Origin: Rhodospirillaceae bacterium
Lineage (GTDB): Bacteria; Pseudomonadota; Alphaproteobacteria; UBA8366
Reading direction: 5' to 3'
Length of the DNA stretch: 64,000 nucleotides
NCBI GenBank assembly: GCA_002722095.1
Contig: PBKG01000024.1
Coordinates: 124,001 to 188,000, forward strand
A model generated the notes under the pieces. The model was not told the origin of the DNA. It did not search any database and saw only the letters and a program-made list of their open reading frames with translations. The translations under genes and the position numbers were made by a program. Positions 1-7,245 of this stretch are shown piece by piece (the first letter of the stretch is position 1; each line of letters starts with the position of its first letter).

Positions 1-532
1 GTAGTTCCAGCGCCACTGCGTCCGACTTGTCGACCTCGATCTCTTGGCCCCGGGTGAGCAGATTTTTCTTCGCCAGCGTATCCTTGTGCGGCAACGGTTC
101 CCATTCATGGCTGCCGGGCAGCATTTCCATGCATCCGCTTTGCAACGTTGCCGGCGACAGCGCAATCCAGGCAGTCGTCACCGATAGTTTGTTGAGACCC
201 CAATAGGTGGCGTCCTGATGCCAGGAGACATAAGTGCCATCGCCCGCATCCTTGACGAACAAGCTCACCCCCCAAACGAAGATATCCGGCCCCAAGACGC
301 CTTCGACTGCGTCCAGCACCTGGGGCCGACTTGCCATTTCCGCGGCCCAGGTCTGCAAGAGGTAAATTTTCTGCCCTTTGGAAAGCTCGTACCAACCGCC
401 CTGAGCCTGTTCATAGGCCTCGAATCGCTCGCGATAAGAAGCTGCGGTCAGCACATCCATGACCCGGATAGGCGAGAGGAAGCCGTCTCGCCGATAGGCC
501 TCCGATTCAGTTGCGGTCAATTGGTTCGCCAT
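1..532 (-). CDS. Phytanoyl-CoA dioxygenase (PhyH) family protein, C-terminus beyond the window
   Basis: The reverse strand from the ATG at 530-532 stays open to the window edge, giving about 177 residues that begin MANQLTATESEAYRRDGFLS. The YxxxGFL-type start and the WHQDATYW motif (H105, D107) are typical of Fe(II)/2-oxoglutarate oxygenases of the PhyH family. The second His and the 2-oxoglutarate Arg would lie beyond the edge. A motif LQSGCMEMLPGSH after the HxD fits the family core. The substrate cannot be told; members act on phytanoyl-CoA, ectoine, halogenated compounds and others. It is divergent from nrdA and shares its 304-bp upstream region. Confidence 0.85.
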   Translation of the reverse strand, partial: MANQLTATESEAYRRDGFLSPIRVMDVLTAASYRERFEAYEQAQGGWYELSKGQKIYLLQTWAAEMASRPQVLDAVEGVLGPDIFVWGVSLFVKDAGDGTYVSWHQDATYWGLNKLSVTTAWIALSPATLQSGCMEMLPGSHEWEPLPHKDTLAKKNLLTRGQEIEVDKSDAVALEL

Positions 533-624
533 GTCTCTCCCTCTCGGGTCGGGACCTTACGCGATCTTCCTGATCGATCAATAGCAAGCTGAATATAGGG
601 CGGCGATGTTTTTGCTTGGAAAAA

Positions 625-639
625 GAACAAAATAAGAAC
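625..639. promoter_or_regulatory. LexA (SOS) box, GAAC-N7-GAAC
   Basis: GAAC at 625-628 and GAAC at 636-639 are separated by exactly seven A/T bases. Read on the other strand this is GTTC-N7-GTTC, the established alphaproteobacterial LexA operator. It lies between the divergent PhyH-like gene and nrdA, so it could act on either promoter. Confidence 0.6.
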
Positions 640-717
640 ATAATAAATTTGGTTTGCGCGGCCCCTACGGGTCATTTTTTGTCGCCGCCGGTACCGGTTT
701 TGTCATGAAATTCTCAT

Positions 718-732
718 GTTCTTTGTTTGTTC
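718..732. promoter_or_regulatory. Second LexA (SOS) box, GTTC-N7-GTTC
   Basis: GTTC (718-721), TTTGTTT, GTTC (729-732) is an exact match to the alphaproteobacterial LexA site with the usual T-rich spacer. It lies about 105 bp upstream of the nrdA start codon and 93 bp from the first box. Two exact sites in one short intergenic region are unlikely by chance. Confidence 0.7.
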
Positions 733-775
733 CGGGTGACAGAGTGCCTACATGTGGTATCATCCGCGCAAGAAA

Positions 776-791
776 ATACGAGATATTGTGT
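776..791 (+). promoter_or_regulatory. NrdR-like box 1
   Basis: The 16-mer ATACGAGATATTGTGT matches the NrdR consensus (acaCwAtATaTwGtgt) at about 13 of 16 positions. NrdR is the general repressor of ribonucleotide reductase genes, and the site lies 45 bp upstream of the nrdA start. The second box starts 21 bp downstream, two helical turns, as expected for tandem NrdR sites. Confidence 0.6.
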
Positions 792-796
792 TTTAT

Positions 797-812
797 ACAC
801 AATTTGTTCTTT
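797..812 (+). promoter_or_regulatory. NrdR-like box 2
   Basis: ACACAATTTGTTCTTT matches the NrdR consensus at about 12 of 16 positions, weaker than box 1. It is on the same helical face (21 bp centre to centre). It overlaps the start of the palindrome at 812-825. Confidence 0.5.
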
Positions 813-828
813 CCACAGCTGTGGATAG
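812..828. promoter_or_regulatory. Palindrome containing a DnaA-like box, nrdA leader
   Basis: Positions 812-825 form a perfect 14-bp palindrome (TCCACAGCTGTGGA). TGTGGATAG at 820-828 matches the DnaA box TGTGGATAA at 8 of 9 positions. An exact TGTGGATAA occurs at 890-898, inside the first codons of nrdA. DnaA control of nrdAB is known in E. coli; here it is only suggested by these sites. Confidence 0.4.
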
Positions 829-836
829 GAGGAGGC

Positions 837-2846
837 ATGGTGGACGCAACCGGCGCATTTGCGCGGGGGGAAACTCTAGGTAATTCGGTTGTGGATAACT
901 TTATTGGGGATGAGGTTTCCGGTGGTATGGAAACGCCCCAAGACGGGTTATCCGAGTCGTCAACTGCAGCGAATCGTGCGGCTGAAGAGAAACTGACCGA
1001 CGATGTGCGCGATATTGCGCAAAACGAGCGTGGCAACCGGGTAAAACTGGACCGAAGCCGCGACGATTTGTTGACGACGTTCGGCAAGGAAACCTTGTCG
1101 GACCGTTATCTGATGCCGGGCGAAAGCTTCCAGGATTTGTTTGCGCGGGTAGCATTACATTATGGCGACGATTCAGATCACGCCCAGCGCCTTTACGATT
1201 ACATGAGCCAGCTATGGCTGACCCCGTCGACGCCGGTGCTGTCGAACGGTGGCACGAGCCGCGGCTTACCGATTTCCTGCTTCCTCAATGAAGCCGACGA
1301 CAGCCTGAACGGCATCGTCAATCTGTGGAACGAGAACGTTTGGTTGGCCGCCCGCGGCGGCGGCATCGGCAGCTATTGGGGCAATTTGCGCTCGATCGGC
1401 GAACAGGTGGGCGCCAACGGCAAGACGTCGGGCATCGTCCCCTTCATCCGGGTCATGGACTCGATGACTCTGGCGATCAGCCAAGGCTCGCTCCGGCGCG
1501 GAAGTGCTGCGGTCTATGTGCCGGTCAGCCATCCGGAGATCGAAGAGTTCATCGAGATGCGCCGCCCGACCGGCGGCGACCCCAACCGCAAGGCACTCAA
1601 TCTCCATCATGGCATCGTCATTCCCGACGCTTTCATGCGCGCGGTCGAAAAAGACGAAGAATGGGGACTGACCAGCCCGAAAGACGGTACCGTGCTGCGC
1701 AAGGTATCGGCGCGCGATCTCTGGATTCGTATCCTGACCGCGCGGGTCGAAACCGGCGAACCGTATCTGATCTTCATCGATCACGTGAACCGGGCCATTC
1801 CCGAGCATCACAAGCTCGCGGGCCTGAACGTGAAGATGTCCAATTTGTGTACCGAGATCACCCTGCCCACGGGCCGCGACAAGGATGGCGGCGACCGGAC
1901 GGCGGTGTGCTGTATCAGCTCGGTCAATCTCGAACGCTACGCCGAGTGGGAGGGGCATCCCACATTTATCGAGGACACTATGCGTTTCCTCGACAATGTG
2001 CTGAGCGATTTCATCGAAAAGGCGCCGGACGATTTCCAGAAGGCGACCTATTCGGCGATGCGCGAACGCTCGGTGGGCCTCGGGGTGATGGGATTCCATT
2101 CCTTCCTGCAGTCGAAGATGATTCCCTTCGAAAGCGCGATGGCCAAGGTCTGGAACATGCGCATGTTTAAGCATATTCGCGAGCAAGCGGATGCGGCGTC
2201 GGTCATGCTCGCCGAAGAGCGCGGGCCGTGCCCGGACGCAGCCGAGTTCAACATCATGGAGCGCTTTTCGTCGAAGATGACGGTGGCGCCGAACGCATCC
2301 ACCTCGATCATTTGCGGCGGCACGTCGCCGGGTATCGAGCCGATGGCCGGCAACAGCTTCACCCACAAAACGCTGTCAGGCTCTTTCAACGTGCGCAACA
2401 AATTCCTCAAACAATTGCTCGCCGAAAAGGGCAAGGACGACGAAGATACCTGGACCTCGATTACCACCAGCGAGGGTTCGGTTCAGCATCTCGATTTCCT
2501 TACCCAGGAAGAAAAGGACGTCTTCAAGACTGCCTTCGAGCTCGACCAGCGCTGGCTCATCGAGCATGCGGCCGACCGCACGCCCAGCATCTGCCAATCG
2601 CAATCGCTCAATTTGTTCCTGCCGGCCGACGTACACAAACGCGATCTTCATCAACTCCATTTCCAAGCCTGGAAGAAGGGCGTGAAGACACTCTACTACT
2701 GCCGTTCCAAATCGATTCAGCGGGCCGAAGTGGTGGCTACGCAGGTGGACGGCCCGGTTTCATCGCTGCCGCATCTCGGCAAGGTCAATGAAGGCGAGGG
2801 ACCGACAGAACAGGTGGATTACGAGGAGTGCCTGGCCTGCCAGTAG
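837..2846 (+). CDS. nrdA: Ribonucleoside-diphosphate reductase, alpha (R1) subunit
   Basis: This is the catalytic subunit of class I ribonucleotide reductase (669 aa), which makes deoxyribonucleotides for DNA synthesis. The ATG at 837 is chosen because AGGAGGAGG lies at 827-835; the frame is open further upstream, but that part overlaps operators. Visible are C148 (GLPISCF) and C358/C359 for the redox pair, the active-site NLCTE (C338, E340), the tyrosine relay YYCR, and the C-terminal reducing cysteines C665 and C668 (ECLACQ). The first about 100 residues do not look like an ATP cone, so dATP overall inhibition may be absent. The nrdB gene follows 52 bp later. LexA, NrdR and DnaA-like sites upstream suggest damage- and cell-cycle-linked expression. 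Confidence 0.97.
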   Translation: MVDATGAFARGETLGNSVVDNFIGDEVSGGMETPQDGLSESSTAANRAAEEKLTDDVRDIAQNERGNRVKLDRSRDDLLTTFGKETLSDRYLMPGESFQDLFARVALHYGDDSDHAQRLYDYMSQLWLTPSTPVLSNGGTSRGLPISCFLNEADDSLNGIVNLWNENVWLAARGGGIGSYWGNLRSIGEQVGANGKTSGIVPFIRVMDSMTLAISQGSLRRGSAAVYVPVSHPEIEEFIEMRRPTGGDPNRKALNLHHGIVIPDAFMRAVEKDEEWGLTSPKDGTVLRKVSARDLWIRILTARVETGEPYLIFIDHVNRAIPEHHKLAGLNVKMSNLCTEITLPTGRDKDGGDRTAVCCISSVNLERYAEWEGHPTFIEDTMRFLDNVLSDFIEKAPDDFQKATYSAMRERSVGLGVMGFHSFLQSKMIPFESAMAKVWNMRMFKHIREQADAASVMLAEERGPCPDAAEFNIMERFSSKMTVAPNASTSIICGGTSPGIEPMAGNSFTHKTLSGSFNVRNKFLKQLLAEKGKDDEDTWTSITTSEGSVQHLDFLTQEEKDVFKTAFELDQRWLIEHAADRTPSICQSQSLNLFLPADVHKRDLHQLHFQAWKKGVKTLYYCRSKSIQRAEVVATQVDGPVSSLPHLGKVNEGEGPTEQVDYEECLACQ

Positions 2847-2898
2847 CAGGCAACAAACCGGCGCCAACGAGTGCCGAAAAAGGGGAAGTAAAAGAATA

Positions 2899-3858
2899 AT
2901 GTCGCTTTTAGACGCAGACCCGATCTACAAGCCGTTCAGCTACCCATGGGCGTATGACGCCTGGCTGACCCAACAACGGGTGCATTGGTTGCCCGAGGAA
3001 GTACCGCTCGCCGACGACGTCAAGGATTGGCACAACAAGGTGAGCGATGCGGAACGCAATTTGCTGACGCAGATTTTCCGCTTTTTCACCCAATCCGACG
3101 TGGAAGTGAATAACTGCTACATGAAGCATTATTCGCAAGTCTTCCAACCGACCGAAGTGCAGATGATGCTGGCCGCCTTCTCCAATATGGAGACGGTGCA
3201 TATCGCCGCCTACGCGCATCTGCTGGACACGCTCGGCATGCCGGAAATCGAGTACCAGGCCTTCCTCAAATACAAGGAGATGAAGGACAAGTACGATTAC
3301 ATGCAGCAATGGGGCGTTGAGACCAAAGAAGACATCGCCAAGACGCTGGCCGTTTTCGGCGCCTTCACCGAAGGGCTGCAGCTATTCGCCAGTTTCGCGA
3401 TCCTGATGAATTTCCCGCGCTTCAACAAGATGAAGGGCATGGGCCAGATCGTTTCCTGGTCGGTGCGGGACGAGAGCCTGCATACGGCATCCATCATCAA
3501 GCTGTTCCGTACTTTCATTTCCGAAAACGAGGAAATCTGGACCGAAGAATTGCAACGCGACCTCTACATGAGTTGCTCGACCGTGATCGACCATGAGGAC
3601 GCATTTATTGACTTGGCCTTTGAGCTCGGTGGCGTCGAAGGTATCGATGCGGAAGGAGTAAAAAAATACATCCGCTATATCGGCGATCGCCAATTGATGC
3701 AGCTAGGGCTGCAGCCGATGCACCACATCGAGAAGAACCCGTTCCCATGGCTCGACGAAATGCTGAATGGCGTCGAGCATGCGAACTTCTTCGAGAACCG
3801 CGCCACCGAATATTCCCGCGCCGCCACGCGCGGCAGCTGGGAAGAAGCGTTCGACTAG
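2899..3858 (+). CDS. nrdB: Ribonucleoside-diphosphate reductase, beta (R2) subunit
   Basis: R2 (319 aa) houses the diiron-tyrosyl radical cofactor that starts catalysis in NrdA. The iron ligands can be read as D67, E98, H101 (METVH), E158 (FTEG), E192 and H195 (DESLH). Y105 sits four residues after H101, as the radical Tyr122 does in E. coli, so this looks like a tyrosyl-radical enzyme and not a radical-free class Ic form. The ATG at 2899 follows AGGGGAAG. A longer in-frame extension upstream overlaps the nrdA end and is discarded. It shares the nrdA transcript and ends at a strong terminator. Confidence 0.97.
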   Translation: MSLLDADPIYKPFSYPWAYDAWLTQQRVHWLPEEVPLADDVKDWHNKVSDAERNLLTQIFRFFTQSDVEVNNCYMKHYSQVFQPTEVQMMLAAFSNMETVHIAAYAHLLDTLGMPEIEYQAFLKYKEMKDKYDYMQQWGVETKEDIAKTLAVFGAFTEGLQLFASFAILMNFPRFNKMKGMGQIVSWSVRDESLHTASIIKLFRTFISENEEIWTEELQRDLYMSCSTVIDHEDAFIDLAFELGGVEGIDAEGVKKYIRYIGDRQLMQLGLQPMHHIEKNPFPWLDEMLNGVEHANFFENRATEYSRAATRGSWEEAFD

Positions 3859-3901
3859 TTCCTCCCTGGAAGAAGCCCTTACTCCTTTTAAGGGCTACTG
3901 A

Positions 3902-3940
3902 CCCCCCGGCTCAATGTCCCGAACCGGGGGGCCTTTTTTT
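3902..3940 (+). terminator. Rho-independent terminator after nrdB
   Basis: CCCCCCGG (3902-3909) pairs perfectly with CCGGGGGG (3924-3931) over a 14-base loop, followed by CC and seven T (3934-3940). It ends nrdAB transcription just before the convergent methyltransferase gene. Confidence 0.93.
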
Positions 3941-3947
3941 GTGGGTT

Positions 3948-4565
3948 TTACTCCGGATAGAGATAGACTGTGAAATCCTGCGGCAGGTAGTCATGGCGGA
4001 ACAGGAAGGCCTTGGTGAGGCCGGTGCAGAACGCCATCACTTCGAGCGGGTTGGCGAACATGAAGAAATCCGGATCACGGCGCGGCGTGAAGGAAGATAG
4101 GCAATTGAAAGCAGCGCCCGTCTCGGCGGAGCGGAACATCGCGGTCACGGTTCGCTGCAGCAGCGCCATGTCGGCGAGCGGGAAGATACCGCTGGCCAGC
4201 ACATACTCCGCCCGATAGTCCTCGGCGACTTCGAGGAATTCCCCGCATTCGAAACGTGCATCGGGAAATTTCGATGCCGGATGGTTGGCACGCGCATGCT
4301 CCACCAAATCTTCCTGCACTTCGAGGCCCGTATATCGGCCGGTATAACCGCGCTCCACGAGCCAATCCAACAGGTGGCCGGAACCACAGCCCACATCCAA
4401 AATCGAGGCACCGCGGATATCGCCGACCGCTGACAGCACTTCGAAGCGAACCGTCTGCAAATGTTCCGTAACCCAGCCCATGCCGCGATAGTTTTCGCCA
4501 TGTTCGGTGAGCAGCGGCCCGTAATAATCTTTGAGCCGGCGGTGATGCTCGGAAATTTCAATCAT
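3948..4565 (-). CDS. SAM-dependent methyltransferase, class I
   Basis: A 205-aa protein starting MIEISEHHRRLKDYYGPLL. Motif I of class I methyltransferases is clear (ILDVGCGSGH), followed by an acidic GLEVQEDL at the end of strand 2, which should bind the SAM ribose. No transmembrane segment is present. The ATG lies 11 bp after the stop of the radical SAM gene (4577-5746), so the two are almost surely co-transcribed and this enzyme may serve the same pathway. The substrate is unknown. An upstream extension of the frame overlaps the radical SAM gene and is not used. Confidence 0.85.
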   Translation of the reverse strand: MIEISEHHRRLKDYYGPLLTEHGENYRGMGWVTEHLQTVRFEVLSAVGDIRGASILDVGCGSGHLLDWLVERGYTGRYTGLEVQEDLVEHARANHPASKFPDARFECGEFLEVAEDYRAEYVLASGIFPLADMALLQRTVTAMFRSAETGAAFNCLSSFTPRRDPDFFMFANPLEVMAFCTGLTKAFLFRHDYLPQDFTVYLYPE

Positions 4566-4576
4566 TTGGGTATCGC

Positions 4577-5746
4577 CTAATGGGGCGGGTGTGCATAACC
4601 CGGCGCCACTTCGCCTTCGGCCATGAAGCGCTCGGCGAATTCCTTCAGGCGCACCGGCTGGCGCTTGCGGCCCCAATTGCCGGGGCGAGGCTCGAACACG
4701 CCAGCGCACGCGCTGCCGCAGCGGGTGCAATTGCCGTGTTCATCCAATTCCCAATCCGAGAGCATATGCCAATCGCGGCCGATGACCTTAAGACCGCATT
4801 GGTGGCAATAGGTCGAGTTGGTCGGCTCGTCGTGAATATTGCCCGTATAGACGTAATGGAGTCCGGTCGCGCGCGCGATTTGCCAGGCGCGAATGAGGGT
4901 CTCCTTCGGCGTGCGAACCTTATCCAGCATCTTGTAATCCGGATGGAAGGCGGTGAAATGGATCGGCACGTTGGGGCCGAGTTCACTCATGACCCATTGG
5001 CTAAGCTCGTGAAGTTCGGCTTCGGAATCGTTTTCGCCGGGAATCAGCAGCGTGGTGATTTCAAGCCAGGTGTCGGTCTCGTGATGAATATATTTGAGCG
5101 TCTCCTGCACGTCCTCAAGCCCGGCGCTACAAAGGCTGCGGTAAAATCCTTCGGTAAAGGCTTTCAGGTCGATATTGACCGCATCCATTGACGCGTAGAA
5201 CTCGCTCCGTGCCGCGTCTTTAATATAACCCGCGGAAACGGCGACATTTTTTATGCCCCGCGCCTTGCAGGCCGCAGCCACATCGACCGCATATTCGAGG
5301 AAAATGACCGGATCGTTATAGGTATAGGCCACGGACCGACAACCGGTTTGCGCCGCGGCCGCTGCAATCGCCTCCGGGGGGGCGGCATCCTGCAAGGTGT
5401 CCATCTGACGCGATTTCGACATGTCCCAATTCTGGCAAAACTTACAGGTCAGATTGCAACCGGCAGTCCCAAAAGACAGAACCGGGGTCCCGGGCAGGAA
5501 ATGGCTGAGCGGTTTTTTCTCAATTGGATCAATGCAATAGCCGCTCGCCCGGCCATAGGTGGTGAGCACGATCCGGTCGTCCTTGCGCGCGCGTACGAAG
5601 CAGAGCCCACGCTGGCCCTCCTTCAATTTGCATTCGCGCGGACACACGTCGCACTGGATGCGCCCGTCGTCGAGTGTCCGCCAATAGCGCCCGGGGACGC
5701 CTTCGATGACATCTTCCATAAAACCATTATAGAACGGTTCCGCCAC
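4577..5746 (-). CDS. amrS: AmmeMemoRadiSam system radical SAM enzyme
   Basis: A 389-aa radical SAM protein. CxxxCxxC for the 4Fe-4S cluster is at C97, C101 and C104 (CNLTCKFC). An extra CxxCxxxC (C32, C35, C39) lies near the N-terminus, and paired cysteines in the last 80 residues (YCHQC, CTRCGSAC) look like a zinc ribbon. The family is defined by its genomic link to Memo and AMMECR1 proteins, which are encoded divergently as one fused gene at 5807. Its reaction is unknown. The frame starts with GTG (5744-5746); an ATG at 5717-5719 preceded by TATAAT is an alternative. Confidence 0.9.
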   Translation of the reverse strand: MAEPFYNGFMEDVIEGVPGRYWRTLDDGRIQCDVCPRECKLKEGQRGLCFVRARKDDRIVLTTYGRASGYCIDPIEKKPLSHFLPGTPVLSFGTAGCNLTCKFCQNWDMSKSRQMDTLQDAAPPEAIAAAAAQTGCRSVAYTYNDPVIFLEYAVDVAAACKARGIKNVAVSAGYIKDAARSEFYASMDAVNIDLKAFTEGFYRSLCSAGLEDVQETLKYIHHETDTWLEITTLLIPGENDSEAELHELSQWVMSELGPNVPIHFTAFHPDYKMLDKVRTPKETLIRAWQIARATGLHYVYTGNIHDEPTNSTYCHQCGLKVIGRDWHMLSDWELDEHGNCTRCGSACAGVFEPRPGNWGRKRQPVRLKEFAERFMAEGEVAPGYAHPPH

Positions 5747-5806
5747 CCCGATCAGTGATTTTCACCCGCTCCAATTCGGCTATACTGGCTCGATTAGGAG
5801 TGATTC

Positions 5807-7231
5807 ATGGGTGTCGTAAGACCGCCAGCCGTCGCAGGTTTCTTCTATCCGGCCGATCCGTCGGAGCTGGACCGTGACGTGAGCAAGTTTCTAGCCGCCG
5901 GCCAAGCGCCCGGCGGCGCCGTGCCGAAAGCGATCATCGCTCCCCATGCGGGTTATATTTATTCCGCGCCCATCGCCGCCCCGGCCTATCTGGCCCTGAA
6001 ACCGGCCGCCCGCAAAATAAACCGGGTCATCCTGCTCGGCCCCGCCCATCGGGTTGCGACCCAAAGCCTGGCGGCGCCGACGGTGGACGCCTTCCAGACA
6101 CCCCTCGGGCAAGTGACGATCGATCAGGACGCAATCGAAAGCGTCATCGCAATGCCGCAGGTGGAGCGCCGGGACGATGCACACGCCAAGGAACATTCGC
6201 TCGAGGTGCATCTGCCCTTCCTGCAGCGCACGCTTGGGAATTTCTCGCTCGTCCCCTTCGTGGTCGGCGGCGTACCCGGTAACAAAGTGGCCGAAGTACT
6301 CGACGCTCTTTGGGGTGGCGAAGAGACCGCCATCGTCATCAGCTCCGACCTCAGCCATTACCACGACTATCAGTCGGCGCAGAAACTGGACGGCGCCGCG
6401 GCAAACGCCATCGAAGCGCTGGAGCCGGACGGGCTCGACCGCGAACAAGCCTGTGGCCGCATACCGATTTCGGGACTCATCCACCAGGCGCGCTCCCGCG
6501 AGATGTCGGTCAAACGGCTCGACCTTCGCAATTCCGGTGACACGGCGGGGTCCCGCGACAAAGTGGTGGGCTATGGGAGTTGGGCATTTTGGGAGAAAGG
6601 CAGAGGCGGCGATATGACAGAGGCGACGGCAGGAAAAGGCGACAAGGATATATATGGCCCCCATGCGCCGCAGCTGATTCGCGTTGCCGCATCGACGATC
6701 AATTTCGCGCTCCAGAAGGGTCGGCCGCCCGAAGTCGATGTCGGAACCTTTCCCGCACCCCTGCAAGAAAATCGCGCCTGCTTCGTGACGCTGAAAAAGG
6801 ACGGCAAACTCAGAGGCTGCATCGGCTCGCTACAAGCGCATCAGCCGCTGGTCAAGGATTTGCTCGAAAATGCCTACAAGGCCGCGTTCAAGGACCCTCG
6901 TTTTCCGCCACTGCAAGCAAACGAAACCAAAGGTCTGTCGCTCTCGATCTCGCTGCTATCGCCGTCGGCCCCGATGAGCTTTAAGGACGAAGAGGATTTG
7001 CTTTCCCAACTTCGGCCCAAGGTCGATGGGTTGATCATTATGGATCAGGGCAAACGTGCCGTGTTCCTGCCGCAGGTCTGGGAGGATATCCCGCAACCGA
7101 AACTCTTCCTCACCCGGCTTAAATTGAAGGCGGGCCTTGCCGAGGATCATTGGTCGGACGGGTTCCAGGCGCACCGGTTCACATCCCTTTCGATTGCGCC
7201 AGCGGGGCCACAATCTGCCACCGTCAAATAG
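5807..7231 (+). CDS. AmmeMemoRadiSam system proteins B and A fused (Memo-AMMECR1)
   Basis: A 474-aa two-domain protein. Residues 1 to about 265 are a Memo domain related to class III extradiol dioxygenases: APHAGY (H47), GPAHR, and EHSLEVHLPFLQ provide the histidines. Residues about 285-465 are an AMMECR1 domain with the hallmark LRGCIGSL. In many genomes the two are separate genes next to amrS; here they are one chain, which supports a physical complex. It starts at an ATG after AGGAGTG, with a TATACT -10-like element 22 bp upstream. The molybdenum hydroxylase gene follows 14 bp later. The biological role of the system is not established. Confidence 0.93.
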   Translation: MGVVRPPAVAGFFYPADPSELDRDVSKFLAAGQAPGGAVPKAIIAPHAGYIYSAPIAAPAYLALKPAARKINRVILLGPAHRVATQSLAAPTVDAFQTPLGQVTIDQDAIESVIAMPQVERRDDAHAKEHSLEVHLPFLQRTLGNFSLVPFVVGGVPGNKVAEVLDALWGGEETAIVISSDLSHYHDYQSAQKLDGAAANAIEALEPDGLDREQACGRIPISGLIHQARSREMSVKRLDLRNSGDTAGSRDKVVGYGSWAFWEKGRGGDMTEATAGKGDKDIYGPHAPQLIRVAASTINFALQKGRPPEVDVGTFPAPLQENRACFVTLKKDGKLRGCIGSLQAHQPLVKDLLENAYKAAFKDPRFPPLQANETKGLSLSISLLSPSAPMSFKDEEDLLSQLRPKVDGLIIMDQGKRAVFLPQVWEDIPQPKLFLTRLKLKAGLAEDHWSDGFQAHRFTSLSIAPAGPQSATVK

Positions 7232-7245
7232 GGGCGATATAGAAG

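Larger units (their letters stand above)
533..836. other. Divergent intergenic region between the PhyH-like gene and nrdA
   Basis: This 304-bp stretch has no convincing gene. An open frame runs through its right part into nrdA, but it crosses the NrdR-like boxes and has no ribosome site. The region holds two LexA-type direct repeats (625-639, 718-732), two NrdR-like boxes (776-791, 797-812), a perfect 14-bp palindrome with a DnaA-like box (812-828) and the nrdA Shine-Dalgarno run (827-835). The part from 610 to 655 is strikingly A-rich. Confidence 0.8.

Noticed and set aside
654..836. Upstream extension of the nrdA frame
   Set aside because: It crosses two NrdR-like boxes and the LexA box; the ATG at 837 has a near-perfect ribosome site and gives a normal R1 length.
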